In this document: positions 1-9,173 of the stretch, piece by piece
Numbering within the stretch: position 1 is the first letter of the stretch
Layout of the letters: each line of letters starts with the position of its first letter
Assembly (NCBI GenBank): GCA_018828125.1
Contig: JAHJWB010000001.1
Coordinates: 62,001 to 126,000 of the forward strand
DNA length: 64,000 nt
Direction of reading: 5' to 3'
Source: Gammaproteobacteria bacterium
GTDB taxonomy: Bacteria > Pseudomonadota > Gammaproteobacteria > Burkholderiales > Burkholderiaceae_C
Position numbers and translations under genes: made by a program
Notes under the pieces: model-generated
Told to the model about the DNA's origin: nothing
Databases searched by the model: none
What the model saw: the letters and a program-made list of their open reading frames with translations, nothing else

Positions 1-557
1 AGTTTTTTGGGGTGAGCCTTTTTGTTCTGGTGGGTTGGGATTTTTGAGTGTTTTGGCCTATAGCGCTTATTTAGTAAGCGCTGATAGCTATCTTTTTTAT
101 AGTTTTTGATGTGCCCGCAGTTGGTCGGGCTGAGCTAGTCGACGCCGTGCGCTGATCGTGCCGCTTGCCTATGTTGAGTGCGGAGGCCCGGAGTCGCCCC
201 GGCGGGCGAGTTACTTGTTGTTTGCTTCGCCAAATAAAAGTACGCAAAAGAAAGACGACCCCCAGTCTGCGACCCCTCCGCTGCGCTACGGGCAACCTGC
301 GTCGGGGCGGCTGCGGGGTGCGCGGCAGAACTCACTGCGCTGCGGGGCAGCTTCGTTCAGACAACTGCGGCGAGCTAGACAACGATGCGGATGTGTCCTT
401 CTGCACATCCGCTCACCCCGCAACCGCCCCGCCGCAGGCGCAGCCCGCAGGGGGGTTGAGAGCCGAACAGCCAACATCCAAACATCCGCACGGGCCATTG
501 CTTCGCTCGGCCTTGGTTGCGCGGCGCTTTGCACTGGCCACGACAGGTTGCGGTTTT
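1..557. other. Gene-free leader with repeat elements
   Basis: No convincing gene is seen here; open frames are short and have no recognisable family. The stretch holds one copy of the local palindromic repeat (61-102). It also holds a segment at about 205-265 with partly self-complementary words (TTTGCTTCGCCAAA, AAAAGTACGCAAAAGAAAG) of the kind often repeated between genes in Burkholderiales. The rest is GC-rich sequence running up to the 3' end of the converging minus-strand gene. Calling the 205-265 segment a dispersed repeat is inference, because only one copy lies in this window. Confidence 0.5.
61..102. repeat. Comamonadaceae-type palindromic repeat, copy 1
   Basis: The segment contains AGCGCTTATTTAGTAAGCGCT followed by GATAGCTATC and a T-rich tail. 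This is the same architecture as the other copies listed: an AGCGCTT / AAGCGCT inverted pair around a 6-7 base loop, then an AGCTAT-type word. It lies in gene-free sequence. Confidence 0.7.
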
Positions 558-2450
558 TCAGTAACGCCCTGTCTGGTACCGCTGGCCCAGTACGCCCTGC
601 AGTGTTTGCACCACCGAAAATGCTTCTTTGAGATGGCTGCGTTCAAAGTTGGACAGTTCTTCCAGTGCCAGAAAGTTGTCGGGCGGCTGGCCTTGGGTCA
701 TCTGGCCGGCCTGATGGGCGATGCGCAGTTTGGACAAGAACTCCAGTGCGTCGCGCAGGTCGCGCGCACTTTGTGCGCTGACTTCGCCGGCCACCGACGC
801 CACCTCCAGCCGGTCATGGGTGTTGACGGCGGCCGTGCCGCCTGCCAGTGCATACACCCGCGCCAGGTCCACGATGGGCACGATGCCGCTGTGTTTGAGG
901 TCGATGGTGCCTGCGTTGTCACCGCCGCGGATGCGGGCGATGGTGCCGAACAGGCCCAGGGGTGGGCGGTGCTTGAGGGCGTTGCCCACCATGTGCGCGA
1001 GGAAGAGGCTGTTACCGCGTGTGCGCTGCAGCACCTCGCTGCGCAGGGATTCGAGCAACTCGACCTTGCCGTGGATGGCGCGCAGGTCAAAGAACACGCA
1101 GGTCAGCATCAGCGACATGGGGTCGGGGGTGTCTACCCACTGCTGAAAATACTGGGCCCAGCGCTGGCGCGGCTGTCGCCATTTGTCGGTCATGGCCATC
1201 ATCTCGCCGGGGCAGTGGATGTAGCCGCACTCTGCCAGCCCGTCGCACACAAAGCGCGAGAACGCGCGAAAGTAGTCGCCGTGCAGTGCCTCGTGGTAGC
1301 GGTCGTCCAGCACCAGGCAGTTGTCCTGGTCGGACTTGGCGGTCTGCTCGCTGCGCGCCTGGGAGCCCGCCGCCACCCACACGTAGTCCACCGGTGGCGG
1401 GCCCAGTTGCGCCTCGGCCAGGTGGATGAGGCGCGTGGTCAGCGCGTCGGTGATGGTGGTGATGATGTGGCCGGTGCTGTAGGCGCTGGCGTCGGCGGCG
1501 GCCAGGTGCTGCTGCAGGGGCTTGATCTTGGCGCTGACGCGGGCCAGGCCTTCCACCGTGATCTGCTTGTACACATCGCCCGCCAGGTAGACGGCCGAGG
1601 TGCTGTGCTGCTCGGCCAGGTCAGTGGCGGTGATCATGCCCGCGATGCGCGCGCCGTCCATCACCGGGATGTGATGGATGTTGTGCCGCGCCATCAGCAG
1701 TAAAGCTTCGAACGCGGGGCTTTGCGCCTGCAGCGTGATGGGCGCCAGCGTGGCGATGTCGGACACGGGGCGGTCAATGTCCAGCCCTTGCGCCACCACG
1801 CGGTTGCGCAGGTCGCGGTCGGTCACCAGTCCAAACAGGTGGCCTTGTTCCACCAGCAACACTGACGACACGCGCAGGTCACGCATCTGCAGCGCGGCGG
1901 CGCGGATGCTGGTGTCGGGCGGCAGCGTGATCGGTTCGCGTTTGATGAGTGCGCGCACCGGCGTTCCCAGCAGGTTCAGGTGCACGCCGGAGCCGGCGGG
2001 CTGCACCGCCGCCGCTGCCGCGGCGGTGGCGGCCGGGGGCGGCCCCGCGATGGGAAGCGACGGAAAGTAATACGCCAGCGCGCCGTGGTCGCGGCACAGC
2101 GCGGTGACGGTGTCTGCGTCCAGCCAGGCGATGTGGCTGTCGGCGGCGGCCGTGGCTTGCCAAGTGGTCAGGTGCTGCGCGGGCGTGGCGCCAAAGCCGA
2201 ACATGTCTCCGGGCAGCAGGTGCACGGCCATGTCCAGGTCGGGGTCGTGCAGGTCGACCGCGCCGCTGATCACCAGCCCGGTGCGGCTGTGCAGGCGACC
2301 CTGAGGCAGCAACGTGGTGCCCACGTCCGAGGCCTCCAGTTGCCAACGCGGCACCAGCGCCTCCAGCGTGGCAGCATCCAGCTGGCTCCACACGCGGTGG
2401 GTGACCAGCGCCGCCTGAACAGTGGCGAGGGTGTGGGGGGCGGGGTTCAT
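558..2450 (-). CDS. cNMP-binding / CBS / DUF294 nucleotidyltransferase signalling protein
   Basis: This cytoplasmic protein of about 630 residues has the classic DUF294 layout. A cyclic-nucleotide-binding-like domain comes first (LLPGDMFGFG near residue 95), then a CBS pair (about 180-310; LVTDRDLRNRV and ITATDLAE), then a putative nucleotidyltransferase domain with GSQARSEQTAKSDQDN near residue 365, and a helical DUF294 C-terminal domain. The family resembles GlnD-type transferases, but substrate and partner are unknown. The ATG at 2450 is chosen because the 26 upstream residues of the longer alternative (from 2528) look non-coding and rich in Cys and His. Neither start has a clear ribosome site. 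It is monocistronic and reads towards the window start. Confidence 0.8.
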   Translation of the reverse strand: MNPAPHTLATVQAALVTHRVWSQLDAATLEALVPRWQLEASDVGTTLLPQGRLHSRTGLVISGAVDLHDPDLDMAVHLLPGDMFGFGATPAQHLTTWQATAAADSHIAWLDADTVTALCRDHGALAYYFPSLPIAGPPPAATAAAAAAVQPAGSGVHLNLLGTPVRALIKREPITLPPDTSIRAAALQMRDLRVSSVLLVEQGHLFGLVTDRDLRNRVVAQGLDIDRPVSDIATLAPITLQAQSPAFEALLLMARHNIHHIPVMDGARIAGMITATDLAEQHSTSAVYLAGDVYKQITVEGLARVSAKIKPLQQHLAAADASAYSTGHIITTITDALTTRLIHLAEAQLGPPPVDYVWVAAGSQARSEQTAKSDQDNCLVLDDRYHEALHGDYFRAFSRFVCDGLAECGYIHCPGEMMAMTDKWRQPRQRWAQYFQQWVDTPDPMSLMLTCVFFDLRAIHGKVELLESLRSEVLQRTRGNSLFLAHMVGNALKHRPPLGLFGTIARIRGGDNAGTIDLKHSGIVPIVDLARVYALAGGTAAVNTHDRLEVASVAGEVSAQSARDLRDALEFLSKLRIAHQAGQMTQGQPPDNFLALEELSNFERSHLKEAFSVVQTLQGVLGQRYQTGRY

Positions 2451-2603
2451 GGCGGGCAGGACCAGGCAACAGGGAGTGCCATTGTTGCAGCGGTGCTGCT
2501 GCGCGGGGGGCAGGGTTGTTACCGGCATTGAGGTGTGTCAACGGGGTGCAGATGCTTTGGCCTGTGTGGTGTGGTGTGGTGCGGCGGATGCACTTGCCGT
2601 AGC

Positions 2604-3011
2604 ATGGGCGCGCCTGCGTTCTCCCCGTCACCTCCGCTGTCCGTGCCGTCCTCTCCACCCTCCAGCTCCACCGTCGTATGGCTGCACCCCGAGGCGCCCG
2701 CCAAGCCTGCCGAGGGTGCGCCGTGCAATGGCTGCGGGCTGTGTTGTCTGGCCGAGCCCTGCCCGCTGGGCGTGGTGGTGTCGCGGCGGCGCAAGGGCGC
2801 GTGTGTTGCCTTGCGCTGGAGCGATGCGGAGCAGCGCTACCTGTGTGGCATGGTGGCCGACCCCGGTGGCGTGACGGGTTTTACGCATCCTTGGGCGGTG
2901 CGCGCGTTGTCGGCCCTGGCCCGGCGCTGGATCGCATCGGGTGTGGGTTGTGACGCACGGCTGCAGACGCAGCCGCTGCCCCCGCCGCAGCCACCCGCCT
3001 CCGAGGTGTAG
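2604..3011 (+). CDS. YkgJ-type cysteine-cluster protein
   Basis: This small protein of about 135 residues carries CNGCGLCCLAEPCPLG, the CxxCGxCC signature of YkgJ-family proteins thought to bind zinc or an iron-sulfur cluster. A proline/serine-rich N-terminus of about 40 residues precedes the cluster. The C-terminal half contains another Cys at YLCGM and a proline-rich tail. The chosen ATG is the first one downstream of a cysteine-rich stretch that looks non-coding. It is divergent from the DUF294 gene and its function is unknown. Confidence 0.7.
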   Translation: MGAPAFSPSPPLSVPSSPPSSSTVVWLHPEAPAKPAEGAPCNGCGLCCLAEPCPLGVVVSRRRKGACVALRWSDAEQRYLCGMVADPGGVTGFTHPWAVRALSALARRWIASGVGCDARLQTQPLPPPQPPASEV

Positions 3012-3027
3012 TGCGCAGCGCATGGCG

Positions 3028-3085
3028 GTTGATAGCTATATTTTGTATAGCTATCAGCGCTTTACCATCAAGCGCTAGACCCCTA
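3028..3085. repeat. Comamonadaceae-type palindromic repeat, copy 2
   Basis: GATAGCTATA...TATAGCTATC is followed by AGCGCTTTACCATCAAGCGCT. The copy sits between the converging 3' ends of the cysteine-cluster gene and the CtlX-like gene. The paired arms could act as a bidirectional transcription terminator. Confidence 0.75.
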
Positions 3086-3091
3086 TTTGGC

Positions 3092-4042
3092 TTAAATTTC
3101 TGCGGTGACCGCAGCATGGCCGTTGCTCGACACGGCAACGTCCCTGCGCCGCGCCAGATGCACCCCCGCCAACATGCAACGCACGGAGCCCCCTGCTTGC
3201 TCGATCGTGGGCACCTCCAGCGGCAGCAGGCGGGCGCTGCGTTCAATGGCGCCGCGCTGCGCGGGTGTCAGGCTGGCCGCAGCGCGATGCGATAGCGCCA
3301 GCACCCGGCCCTGGGCACCGGAGAGCTCCAGCGCGTTGCCCGCAAATTCGCCGATCTGGTGGGCCGTCAACTCGATGATGTCGCGGCCCGTCTCGTGCAG
3401 TCGTGCACAAACTGCGTCGCGCCCGGCACCGTCGGTGATCATGTGGAAACCGCCCATCGCAAACGCGGTGCCCACACACAGCACTACGTTGGTGTGGTAG
3501 CAGGGCCGGCCCTGTGTATCAGCCGTCGCAAACACCACGGGCTCGTAGTTGAAGTGGGTGCAAAAGCGTTCCAGCGCCACCGGGTCGGCCCGGTGGGACC
3601 GCGCGGTATAGGCCACGCGCGCGATGTGGTCCAGCACCATGGCGCCCGTGCCTTCCAGGTACACGCCATCGGCCTCCAGCCCCGAGAAGTCGATCACATC
3701 CAGCACGCTGTATTCAGCCTTGAGCAGGTCGATCACATCGCTGCGCCGCTCGCGGCGGCGGTTCTGGGCCACCATGGGGTAGATCGCCGCATGCCCGCCC
3801 GCCTGGGTGGAGAACCAGTTGTTGGGAAACACGGAGTCGGGCGTATGGCTACCGCCCAGGTCGTCGAACAGGTGCACGCGCACGCCTGCGGCTTCCAGTT
3901 GCGCCGCGGCGGTGGTGACCTCGGCACGGGCACGGGCACGGCGCGCCGTCTCGGCCGCCGGATGGGTGGGCGTGTGGGCCTGAAAGGTGTTGTCGGCCAC
4001 TGTTTCGGGGTTGGGGTGAAAGCGGTGGGGGCGCACCATCAC
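3092..4042 (-). CDS. ctlX: CtlX-like citrulline hydrolase (amidinotransferase fold)
   Basis: The 316-residue product belongs to the arginine-deiminase-related amidinotransferase group. It has FPNNWFSTQ near residue 73, a HTNVVLCVG active-site histidine segment near 184, and GGSVRCMLAG with the candidate nucleophilic Cys near 293. The group includes CtlX, reported to hydrolyse citrulline to ornithine with release of ammonia and CO2. Length and motif order match that family. It is divergent from an Lrp/AsnC regulator, which fits amino-acid-responsive control. A related dimethylarginine- or arginine-hydrolysing activity is the alternative. Confidence 0.75.
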   Translation of the reverse strand: MMVRPHRFHPNPETVADNTFQAHTPTHPAAETARRARARAEVTTAAAQLEAAGVRVHLFDDLGGSHTPDSVFPNNWFSTQAGGHAAIYPMVAQNRRRERRSDVIDLLKAEYSVLDVIDFSGLEADGVYLEGTGAMVLDHIARVAYTARSHRADPVALERFCTHFNYEPVVFATADTQGRPCYHTNVVLCVGTAFAMGGFHMITDGAGRDAVCARLHETGRDIIELTAHQIGEFAGNALELSGAQGRVLALSHRAAASLTPAQRGAIERSARLLPLEVPTIEQAGGSVRCMLAGVHLARRRDVAVSSNGHAAVTAEI

Positions 4043-4241
4043 GACGGCGCTGGGGGGCTTGGGCAGAGGGTTGCATGGAGCAGGGCGTTAGGGAGGGGCA
4101 AGTTTTCAAACCATGTCACCACTTGGTTTGTGCAGCTCGGTGGTGTCGTCGCAAGAATTTTCTCGACAGTGGTACGCAAACAATAGGCATAAGACTGGTC
4201 AAATTGCGTCAAAAATTGGCGATATGACATTCCAAGGAGAC

Positions 4242-4676
4242 ATGGTGACCAAACTCGACGACACCGACCGAGAAATCATCAGCATCCTGCGTGCTGACGC
4301 CCGCACGCCTGTCTCGGCGCTGGCGCAGAAGCTGCGCGTATCGCGCGGCACCGTGCAGAACCGGCTGCACAAGATGGAGGAGAGCGGCGTCATCGTGGGC
4401 TACACCGTGCGCTTGCGGCCCGATTCAGAGCCTCAGCGCATCCGTGCATGGATGAGCATTGCGGTAGAAGGCAACGCCGCCCCCGAAGTGATCCGCACCC
4501 TGCGCGGCGAACCCATGGTGGGCACGCTGCACACCACCAACGGCCGCTGGGACATCGTGGCCGAGGTGCGCGCCGAAAGTCTGGAGGCGTTTGACGCCGC
4601 GCTGGGGCGCATCCGCCTCACGCCTGGGATTGCCAACACCGAAACCAGCATCCTGCTGTCGACCTACAAGGTGTGA
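4242..4676 (+). CDS. Lrp/AsnC family regulator
   Basis: This is a DNA-binding regulator of about 144 residues. An N-terminal winged helix (LAQKLRVSRGTVQNRLHKME, about residues 25-45) is followed by an AsnC/RAM ligand domain. An AAGGAGA ribosome site at 4234-4240 stands 1 base from the ATG at 4242 and about 5 bases from an in-frame GTG at 4245, so the GTG may be the true start. Longer upstream frames have no such support. The position divergent from the CtlX-like gene suggests it controls that gene and itself. Its ligand is probably an amino acid, by family analogy. Confidence 0.85.
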   Translation: MVTKLDDTDREIISILRADARTPVSALAQKLRVSRGTVQNRLHKMEESGVIVGYTVRLRPDSEPQRIRAWMSIAVEGNAAPEVIRTLRGEPMVGTLHTTNGRWDIVAEVRAESLEAFDAALGRIRLTPGIANTETSILLSTYKV

Positions 4677-4957
4677 CAGCGGCGGGGGGACGGGGAGCGT
4701 CTGGTTTACAGGCCGCTCCTTGTCTCTCCCTATCTATTCATCTCCCTCAATTTGCAGCATGGCAGCGCCAGGGGGCTGCCGCCGCCGTCTGGGCAGGGGC
4801 GGTTTCGGCGCTGGCAACGTGCCACTGTGCAGACGTTCAAAGCGGGCGCTGACTGGCGCGTTGGCGACAGTCCCTAGGGGGTTTCCTGCATGCTGCAGCG
4901 CACCCAAGTGCAGTCCAATGGGTGAATCTTTGTCTTTGCTGTTTTCAGGAGTCCGCC

Positions 4958-5920
4958 ATGCAACGTCGTCACATCATCCAATGGGGAGCCGCCAGCCTGG
5001 CCGCACCCGCGTTCATGGCGAAGGCCCAGAGCTTTCCGGGCAAACCCATCAAGCTCATCATCGCCTTCCCCGCAGGCGGCCCCACCGACATCACCATGCG
5101 CTCGCTGGCCGACAGCGCCAGCAAGATCCTGGGCCAGCCGGTTATTGTAGAAAACAAGCCCGGCGCAGGCGGCACCTTGCCCGCCCAGGCCCTGCAGACG
5201 GCCCCTGCGGACGGCTACACCGTCGCGCAGATCCCGCTGGGTGTTTTCCGCCTGCCCTACACCACCAAAATCAACTGGGACCCGGTCAAGGACATCAGCT
5301 ACGTGCTGAACGTCACCGGCTACGCGTTCGGTCTGGTCGTGCCCGCTGATTCACCGTTCAAGACCTGGGCCGACTTTGTGGCCTGGGCCAAAGCCAACCC
5401 CGGCAAGCTGAGCTATGGCTCCACCGGCACCATGACCAGCCCGCACCTGACCATGGAGCTGATCGCCCAGCAGCTCGGCCTGGAGTTGCTGCACGTTCCG
5501 TACAAGGGCAGCGCCGACCTCATGCAATCCATCCTGGGCGGGCAGATCATGGCGGCGGCCGACTCCACCGGCTTTGCTCCGCAGGTCGAAGCCGGCAAGC
5601 TGCGCGTGCTGAACACCTGGGGCGCGGAGCGCCTGGCCAAGTTCCCCGACGCACCCACGCTCAAGGAACTGGGTCTGGACCTCGTGCAGAATTCACCCTT
5701 TGGCATCGGCGCCCCCAAGGGCACGCCTGAAGCGGTGGTCAAGCGCCTGCACGACGCCTTCAAGCAAGCCATGGAGCAGGAGAGCTACCGCACAGCCCTG
5801 GGCCGCTACGACATGGTGCCCATGTACATGAGCACTACCGCCTACCAAAAGTTTGCGCAAGACACCTTCACGCGCGAAAAGGCATTGGTGGAGAAACTGG
5901 GGCTGGCAAAGCCGCAGTGA
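4958..5920 (+). CDS. Bug-type tripartite tricarboxylate transporter binding protein
   Basis: This periplasmic solute-binding protein of about 320 residues has a Tat/Sec-like N-terminus (RRHIIQWGAASLAAPAFMAKA) and the Bug-family landmarks FPAGGPTDITMR, ENKPGAGGT and PADGYTV. The ATG at 4958 has CAGGAG at 4946-4951. No TctA/TctB membrane genes are adjacent, as is usual for the expanded orphan Bug family of Burkholderiales. The ligand is unknown; a carboxylate is typical. Confidence 0.88.
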   Translation: MQRRHIIQWGAASLAAPAFMAKAQSFPGKPIKLIIAFPAGGPTDITMRSLADSASKILGQPVIVENKPGAGGTLPAQALQTAPADGYTVAQIPLGVFRLPYTTKINWDPVKDISYVLNVTGYAFGLVVPADSPFKTWADFVAWAKANPGKLSYGSTGTMTSPHLTMELIAQQLGLELLHVPYKGSADLMQSILGGQIMAAADSTGFAPQVEAGKLRVLNTWGAERLAKFPDAPTLKELGLDLVQNSPFGIGAPKGTPEAVVKRLHDAFKQAMEQESYRTALGRYDMVPMYMSTTAYQKFAQDTFTREKALVEKLGLAKPQ

Positions 5921-5929
5921 CACCAGGCG

Positions 5930-6003
5930 CTGTAGCGCTAGTTGTGTTTTGCTACTGAATAGATAGCTGCTGGCGCTTGACGGATAAGCGCTAGCGCTAT
6001 TTT
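5930..6003. repeat. Comamonadaceae-type palindromic repeat, copy 3
   Basis: The block contains GCTGTAGCGCTAG, an ATAGATAGCTGCTGGCGCTT word and GGATAAGCGCTAGCGCTAT. It lies between converging genes and extends into the 3' end of the HAD gene. That gene's TAG stop codon (5997-5999) is formed by the CGCTAG core of the repeat. Confidence 0.75.
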
Positions 6004-6800
6004 TTACTCAAAATCGCCCGGGCCACCTCGGCGAACCCAGCGCCCCGCTCGCCCTGCGTCACATAGCGCGGCAGGTGGGTAAGCTGGGGCACGAAGCGGG
6101 CGATGTTGGCGACACCCACGCTGTGAGTGAAATGTTCGAACATCGCCTGGTCGTTGCCCGAATCGCCCACAAACACCCAGCGGTCCAGCTCCTGCGCCAA
6201 GTCGCGGCCCAGCAGCTCGCGCACGATCCAGCACGCGCCCTGCCACTTGTTGAAGTCGCCGAAGCAGCCGTGTATGTGAATGCTGCTCATCGTCGTTTGC
6301 AGGCCTTCGCTCTGAAGCAGCGCTACCACCTGTTCCACGGTCGAAGGCGGGTGGCGGGTGAACTCTGCGTAGTCGAATGCTAGGTCGGTCTCACGGCCTG
6401 CGCTGTCGCGGCTGAGCTCGACTCCCGTCACCGTGCGGGTTACACGGTCTGCGATCTCGCGCATGCGTGCCTGATTGGCTGCCCGCGTGGCGGCATCCTG
6501 CTGGTACAGCTTGCGCAAGGGCTGGGCCCCTTCTTGCATGTAAGCGACGGCACCGTTTTCTGCCACCATGGCATCCACCGGCCACACTGTGTCCGCTGGT
6601 CCGATCATGAAGGGCTTACACCAGCCGATGGGGCGGCCTGTGATAAGAATCACCTGTATCCCGGCTGCACGTAGGTCCGCCAAGGCTTGCAGGGCGTCGG
6701 CGGTGATAGTGCCATCGGTGGTCAGTGTGTCGTCAATGTCGGTAAAAACGCCGGTAATGCGTTTCTGGAAATCGGTAGGCCAATGGTCCAAAGGTTTCAT
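5997..6800 (-). CDS. HAD-IIB family hydrolase
   Basis: This is a cytoplasmic phosphatase-like protein of about 267 residues. It shows the HAD motifs FTDIDDTLT (motif I, nucleophile Asp), ITGRP (motif II) and GDSGNDQAMF (motif IV), with a C2-type cap between them, as in sugar-phosphate phosphatases. The ATG at 6800 overlaps the acyltransferase stop by 4 bases (ATGA), so the two are translationally coupled. As the last gene of the glycan operon it probably removes phosphate from a sugar precursor; the substrate is inferred, not shown. Confidence 0.82.
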   Translation of the reverse strand: MKPLDHWPTDFQKRITGVFTDIDDTLTTDGTITADALQALADLRAAGIQVILITGRPIGWCKPFMIGPADTVWPVDAMVAENGAVAYMQEGAQPLRKLYQQDAATRAANQARMREIADRVTRTVTGVELSRDSAGRETDLAFDYAEFTRHPPSTVEQVVALLQSEGLQTTMSSIHIHGCFGDFNKWQGACWIVRELLGRDLAQELDRWVFVGDSGNDQAMFEHFTHSVGVANIARFVPQLTHLPRYVTQGERGAGFAEVARAILSKK

Positions 6801-7855
6801 AGCGCTGCCTTCATGATGGGCTTTTCCACCCAGCGAAACCACCACACGCTGAGAAGGATGATCACCACGGGTAGCACTGCCATGTAAAGCAGCAAGGCGG
6901 GGGGTGACGAGATGCCAAGATCCATGCGCATTCTGCCGCTGGCGTCGAGCAGGAAGGTATGCAGCAAATAAAGACTGTAGGAAGCATCGCCGACAAGCAC
7001 CAGCCAGGCGGGCGGAGTTGATCGGGTGTGCTCCAGCGTGAGCGCCAGCACCAAGGCAGACACGCCCATCACGCCGAAGCTTGCAGCGCGCATGACCTCC
7101 ACGCGGTCAAAGTAAGGTGACAGCGATCCGAAGCCAAGACCGGCCGCCATCAATAGCAGGCACAGAGGCAGGGCTATCCTGGGTGTACGAAAGAACCGGA
7201 CTTGGCGGTCATATGCGCGGGCCAGCAGCGCGCCAGCGAGAAACTCGATACCCAACCCCGTAAACACGAACCGCAAGGGTTGCTGCCCGTTGAACACACC
7301 CTGTCTGTCTGCAATGAGCCATCCAAACCCCCATGCAGCGAGCAGCATCATCATGCAGGCAATGGCCTTTATCTGATGCCGCTGCGGCAATAGTGCGATG
7401 AGTGCGATCCATAGATAGAAATATATCTCCATCGTTAGCGACCATGCGGGTTGCAACCAGTTGTCCCAGATGTTGGGGTACAGCAGTAGGGTGCTGAACA
7501 CCATCTTCTTGAGGTCGGGCAAAGGCGCGTGGTGGACGAAAACGGTCGTCAGGGCGATGAGCAGCAGAACCGGCCAGTAGCCCATATAGATGCGCAGCAA
7601 GCGCTTCCTGGCGAATGGCCAAATGCCCTGCGCCGGAATGCTGCGCCGAGCTGAGCGGTAGACCACGAAGCCGCTGAGTGCGAAAAAGATGTCCACGCCT
7701 GAGAAACCCCAGCGCGTAATGGCGCTCGTCCAAGACAGCGTCGGAACCATATCCCAGTGGGGTTGCATGTGAAAGAACAGCACCATCAGCGCCGCGATGC
7801 CGCGCAGGGCCTGGATCCAGTGAAGGTCGGTTTTGACGGGCGCCTCAGTGCTCAT
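6797..7855 (-). CDS. Acyltransferase family 3 membrane protein
   Basis: The 352-residue polytopic inner-membrane protein starts with LHWIQALRGIAALMVLFFHM, the acyltransferase-3 signature with the conserved His near residue 29. It continues with FSGVDIFFALSGFVVYRSAR, about ten hydrophobic segments, and GDASYSLYLLHTF near residue 290. Family members move acetyl or other acyl groups onto exported sugars. It overlaps the GT2 gene by 11 bases and the HAD gene by 4, placing it firmly in the operon. It is distinct from the acyltransferase half of the fusion protein upstream. Confidence 0.87.
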   Translation of the reverse strand: MSTEAPVKTDLHWIQALRGIAALMVLFFHMQPHWDMVPTLSWTSAITRWGFSGVDIFFALSGFVVYRSARRSIPAQGIWPFARKRLLRIYMGYWPVLLLIALTTVFVHHAPLPDLKKMVFSTLLLYPNIWDNWLQPAWSLTMEIYFYLWIALIALLPQRHQIKAIACMMMLLAAWGFGWLIADRQGVFNGQQPLRFVFTGLGIEFLAGALLARAYDRQVRFFRTPRIALPLCLLLMAAGLGFGSLSPYFDRVEVMRAASFGVMGVSALVLALTLEHTRSTPPAWLVLVGDASYSLYLLHTFLLDASGRMRMDLGISSPPALLLYMAVLPVVIILLSVWWFRWVEKPIMKAAL

Positions 7856-8804
7856 CAGACAACTCGGGGCTGAGGGCCTCGCGCGGTACGTTGCTCACGT
7901 CGTAGTGCAAGAAGGCGATAAGGAACTGGATGCCTATGATCAGTGGCAGCGCCGCGAACATCACCGTGCCGCTGGAGGCGGGGTGACCCGTGGCCGCGCT
8001 TTGCACCCAGTGGATGACCCCGAAAATGACACCCACCAAACACAGCAATGCACCCAGAATGCTGTAAAGGCTGCCGATGTTGAAGTCGCGCAGCAGGTAC
8101 AGATAGGCGTAACGCTTGACCAGTCGCCCGACGTGCTTGCGCAAGAACTCGGGCAGTATCTTTGATACCTTCAGGTTCGATTCTTCGTCGGCATACACCG
8201 CATCCATCGGCACGTCGTGCACCACGGCGCGGATGGTGTTGAGGTGAAAGAGCATGTCCGTTTCGAAGAAGTAGCGGCGCTCCAGCTTTTCAAGTGGGAG
8301 CTTGCGGAGCACGGCGGTGTGAATGGCGGTATATCCGTTGGTGGGGTCCATCGACGACCAGTACCCGCAACTGAGCTTGGTGAGGAATGACAGGGCCGCA
8401 TTGCCAAACAACCGAACGGGGGGCATGCCGCGCAATGATTCGGGCCGGTAGAAGCGGTTACCTTTGGTGTAGTCGGCCTGCCCGCGCACAATGGGGCGCA
8501 CGAAGTGCGGCAGCAACGCTGGGTTCATCTGCCCGTCGCCATCGATCTTGACCACAATGTCCATACCATCGGCAATGGCCGCTTCGTAGGCCGTCACCAC
8601 GGCGCCGCCCACGCCACGGTTTTGTGGGTTGTAGAGCACGCGCACTCTCGGGTCGTGAATGTTGTCCTCGATGAAGCGGCCACTGCCATCGGGGCAGGCA
8701 TCGTCGACGGCGTAGATGGCCTCGACTTCGGCGCCGATGGCGGCGATCACGCTCAAGACCTGTTGGGTGACCTTGTAGCAGGGGATGGCGACGGCTATGC
8801 GCAT
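7845..8804 (-). CDS. GT2 glycosyltransferase (polyprenol-phosphate type)
   Basis: The 319-residue protein has an N-terminal GT-A domain (AIPCYKV, VDDACPDGS, and the DxD-like KIDGDGQM near residue 98). It ends in two hydrophobic segments (about 235-260 and 275-295), the DPMS/GtrB layout. Such enzymes load a nucleotide sugar onto undecaprenyl phosphate at the cytoplasmic face. A flippase-like EamA protein lies just upstream and a GT-C-like protein upstream of that, matching a lipid-carrier, flip and transfer scheme. Which sugar is used is not readable from the sequence. Confidence 0.87.
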   Translation of the reverse strand: MRIAVAIPCYKVTQQVLSVIAAIGAEVEAIYAVDDACPDGSGRFIEDNIHDPRVRVLYNPQNRGVGGAVVTAYEAAIADGMDIVVKIDGDGQMNPALLPHFVRPIVRGQADYTKGNRFYRPESLRGMPPVRLFGNAALSFLTKLSCGYWSSMDPTNGYTAIHTAVLRKLPLEKLERRYFFETDMLFHLNTIRAVVHDVPMDAVYADEESNLKVSKILPEFLRKHVGRLVKRYAYLYLLRDFNIGSLYSILGALLCLVGVIFGVIHWVQSAATGHPASSGTVMFAALPLIIGIQFLIAFLHYDVSNVPREALSPELSDEH

Positions 8805-8817
8805 CGGGTACGGCTCC

Positions 8818-9165
8818 TCAGCTGGTAGAGGCCAGCGCTACGCCGGCCATGATGAGCGCGCCGCCCGCGAGCGTGCGCCAGTGCAGGGGCTCCCCCAAGA
8901 AGGTCCAAGCCAACGTGGGCACGATCAAGAAAGCCAAGCCCATGAAAGGATAGGCCATGTGCAGCGGGGCGTGGCGAAGAATCCAGACCCATCCAAGCGT
9001 AGTGATTCCATAGAGCGCGAGGGCGGCGATGAGCCAGCCGTTCTGCAGCAGTGCGGGCAGCGAGACGACAGCAGGCAGGGCTGCAGCTGCTTTCTTAAAC
9101 AAAAGCTGGCCCATGGAGATGCCCAGTACGCACAAAAGGGTGGCGAAAGTGAGTGTAGTGCTCAT
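8818..9165 (-). CDS. Small EamA/DMT-family protein, flippase-like
   Basis: This 115-residue protein has four hydrophobic helices (LTFATLLCVLGISMGQLLF first, GGALIMAGVALAS last), as in ArnE/ArnF and small multidrug resistance proteins. The ATG at 9165 lies 8 bases after the stop of the fusion gene, with GAGTGAG nearby. Beside a polyprenol-phosphate GT2 and a GT-C-like protein, the likely job is to flip the lipid-linked sugar across the inner membrane. That role is inferred from context, since the family also includes drug and metabolite exporters. Confidence 0.78.
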   Translation of the reverse strand: MSTTLTFATLLCVLGISMGQLLFKKAAAALPAVVSLPALLQNGWLIAALALYGITTLGWVWILRHAPLHMAYPFMGLAFLIVPTLAWTFLGEPLHWRTLAGGALIMAGVALASTS

Positions 9166-9173
9166 GGAGTGAG

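Noticed and set aside
165-1703. Long plus-strand open frame opposite the DUF294 gene
   Set aside because: It is antisense to a well-supported multidomain protein and shows no family features; GC-rich codon bias creates such shadows.
4043-4241. A clear operator between the CtlX-like and Lrp genes
   Set aside because: The region must hold divergent promoters, but I could not find a palindrome or AT-rich half-site set strong enough to list.
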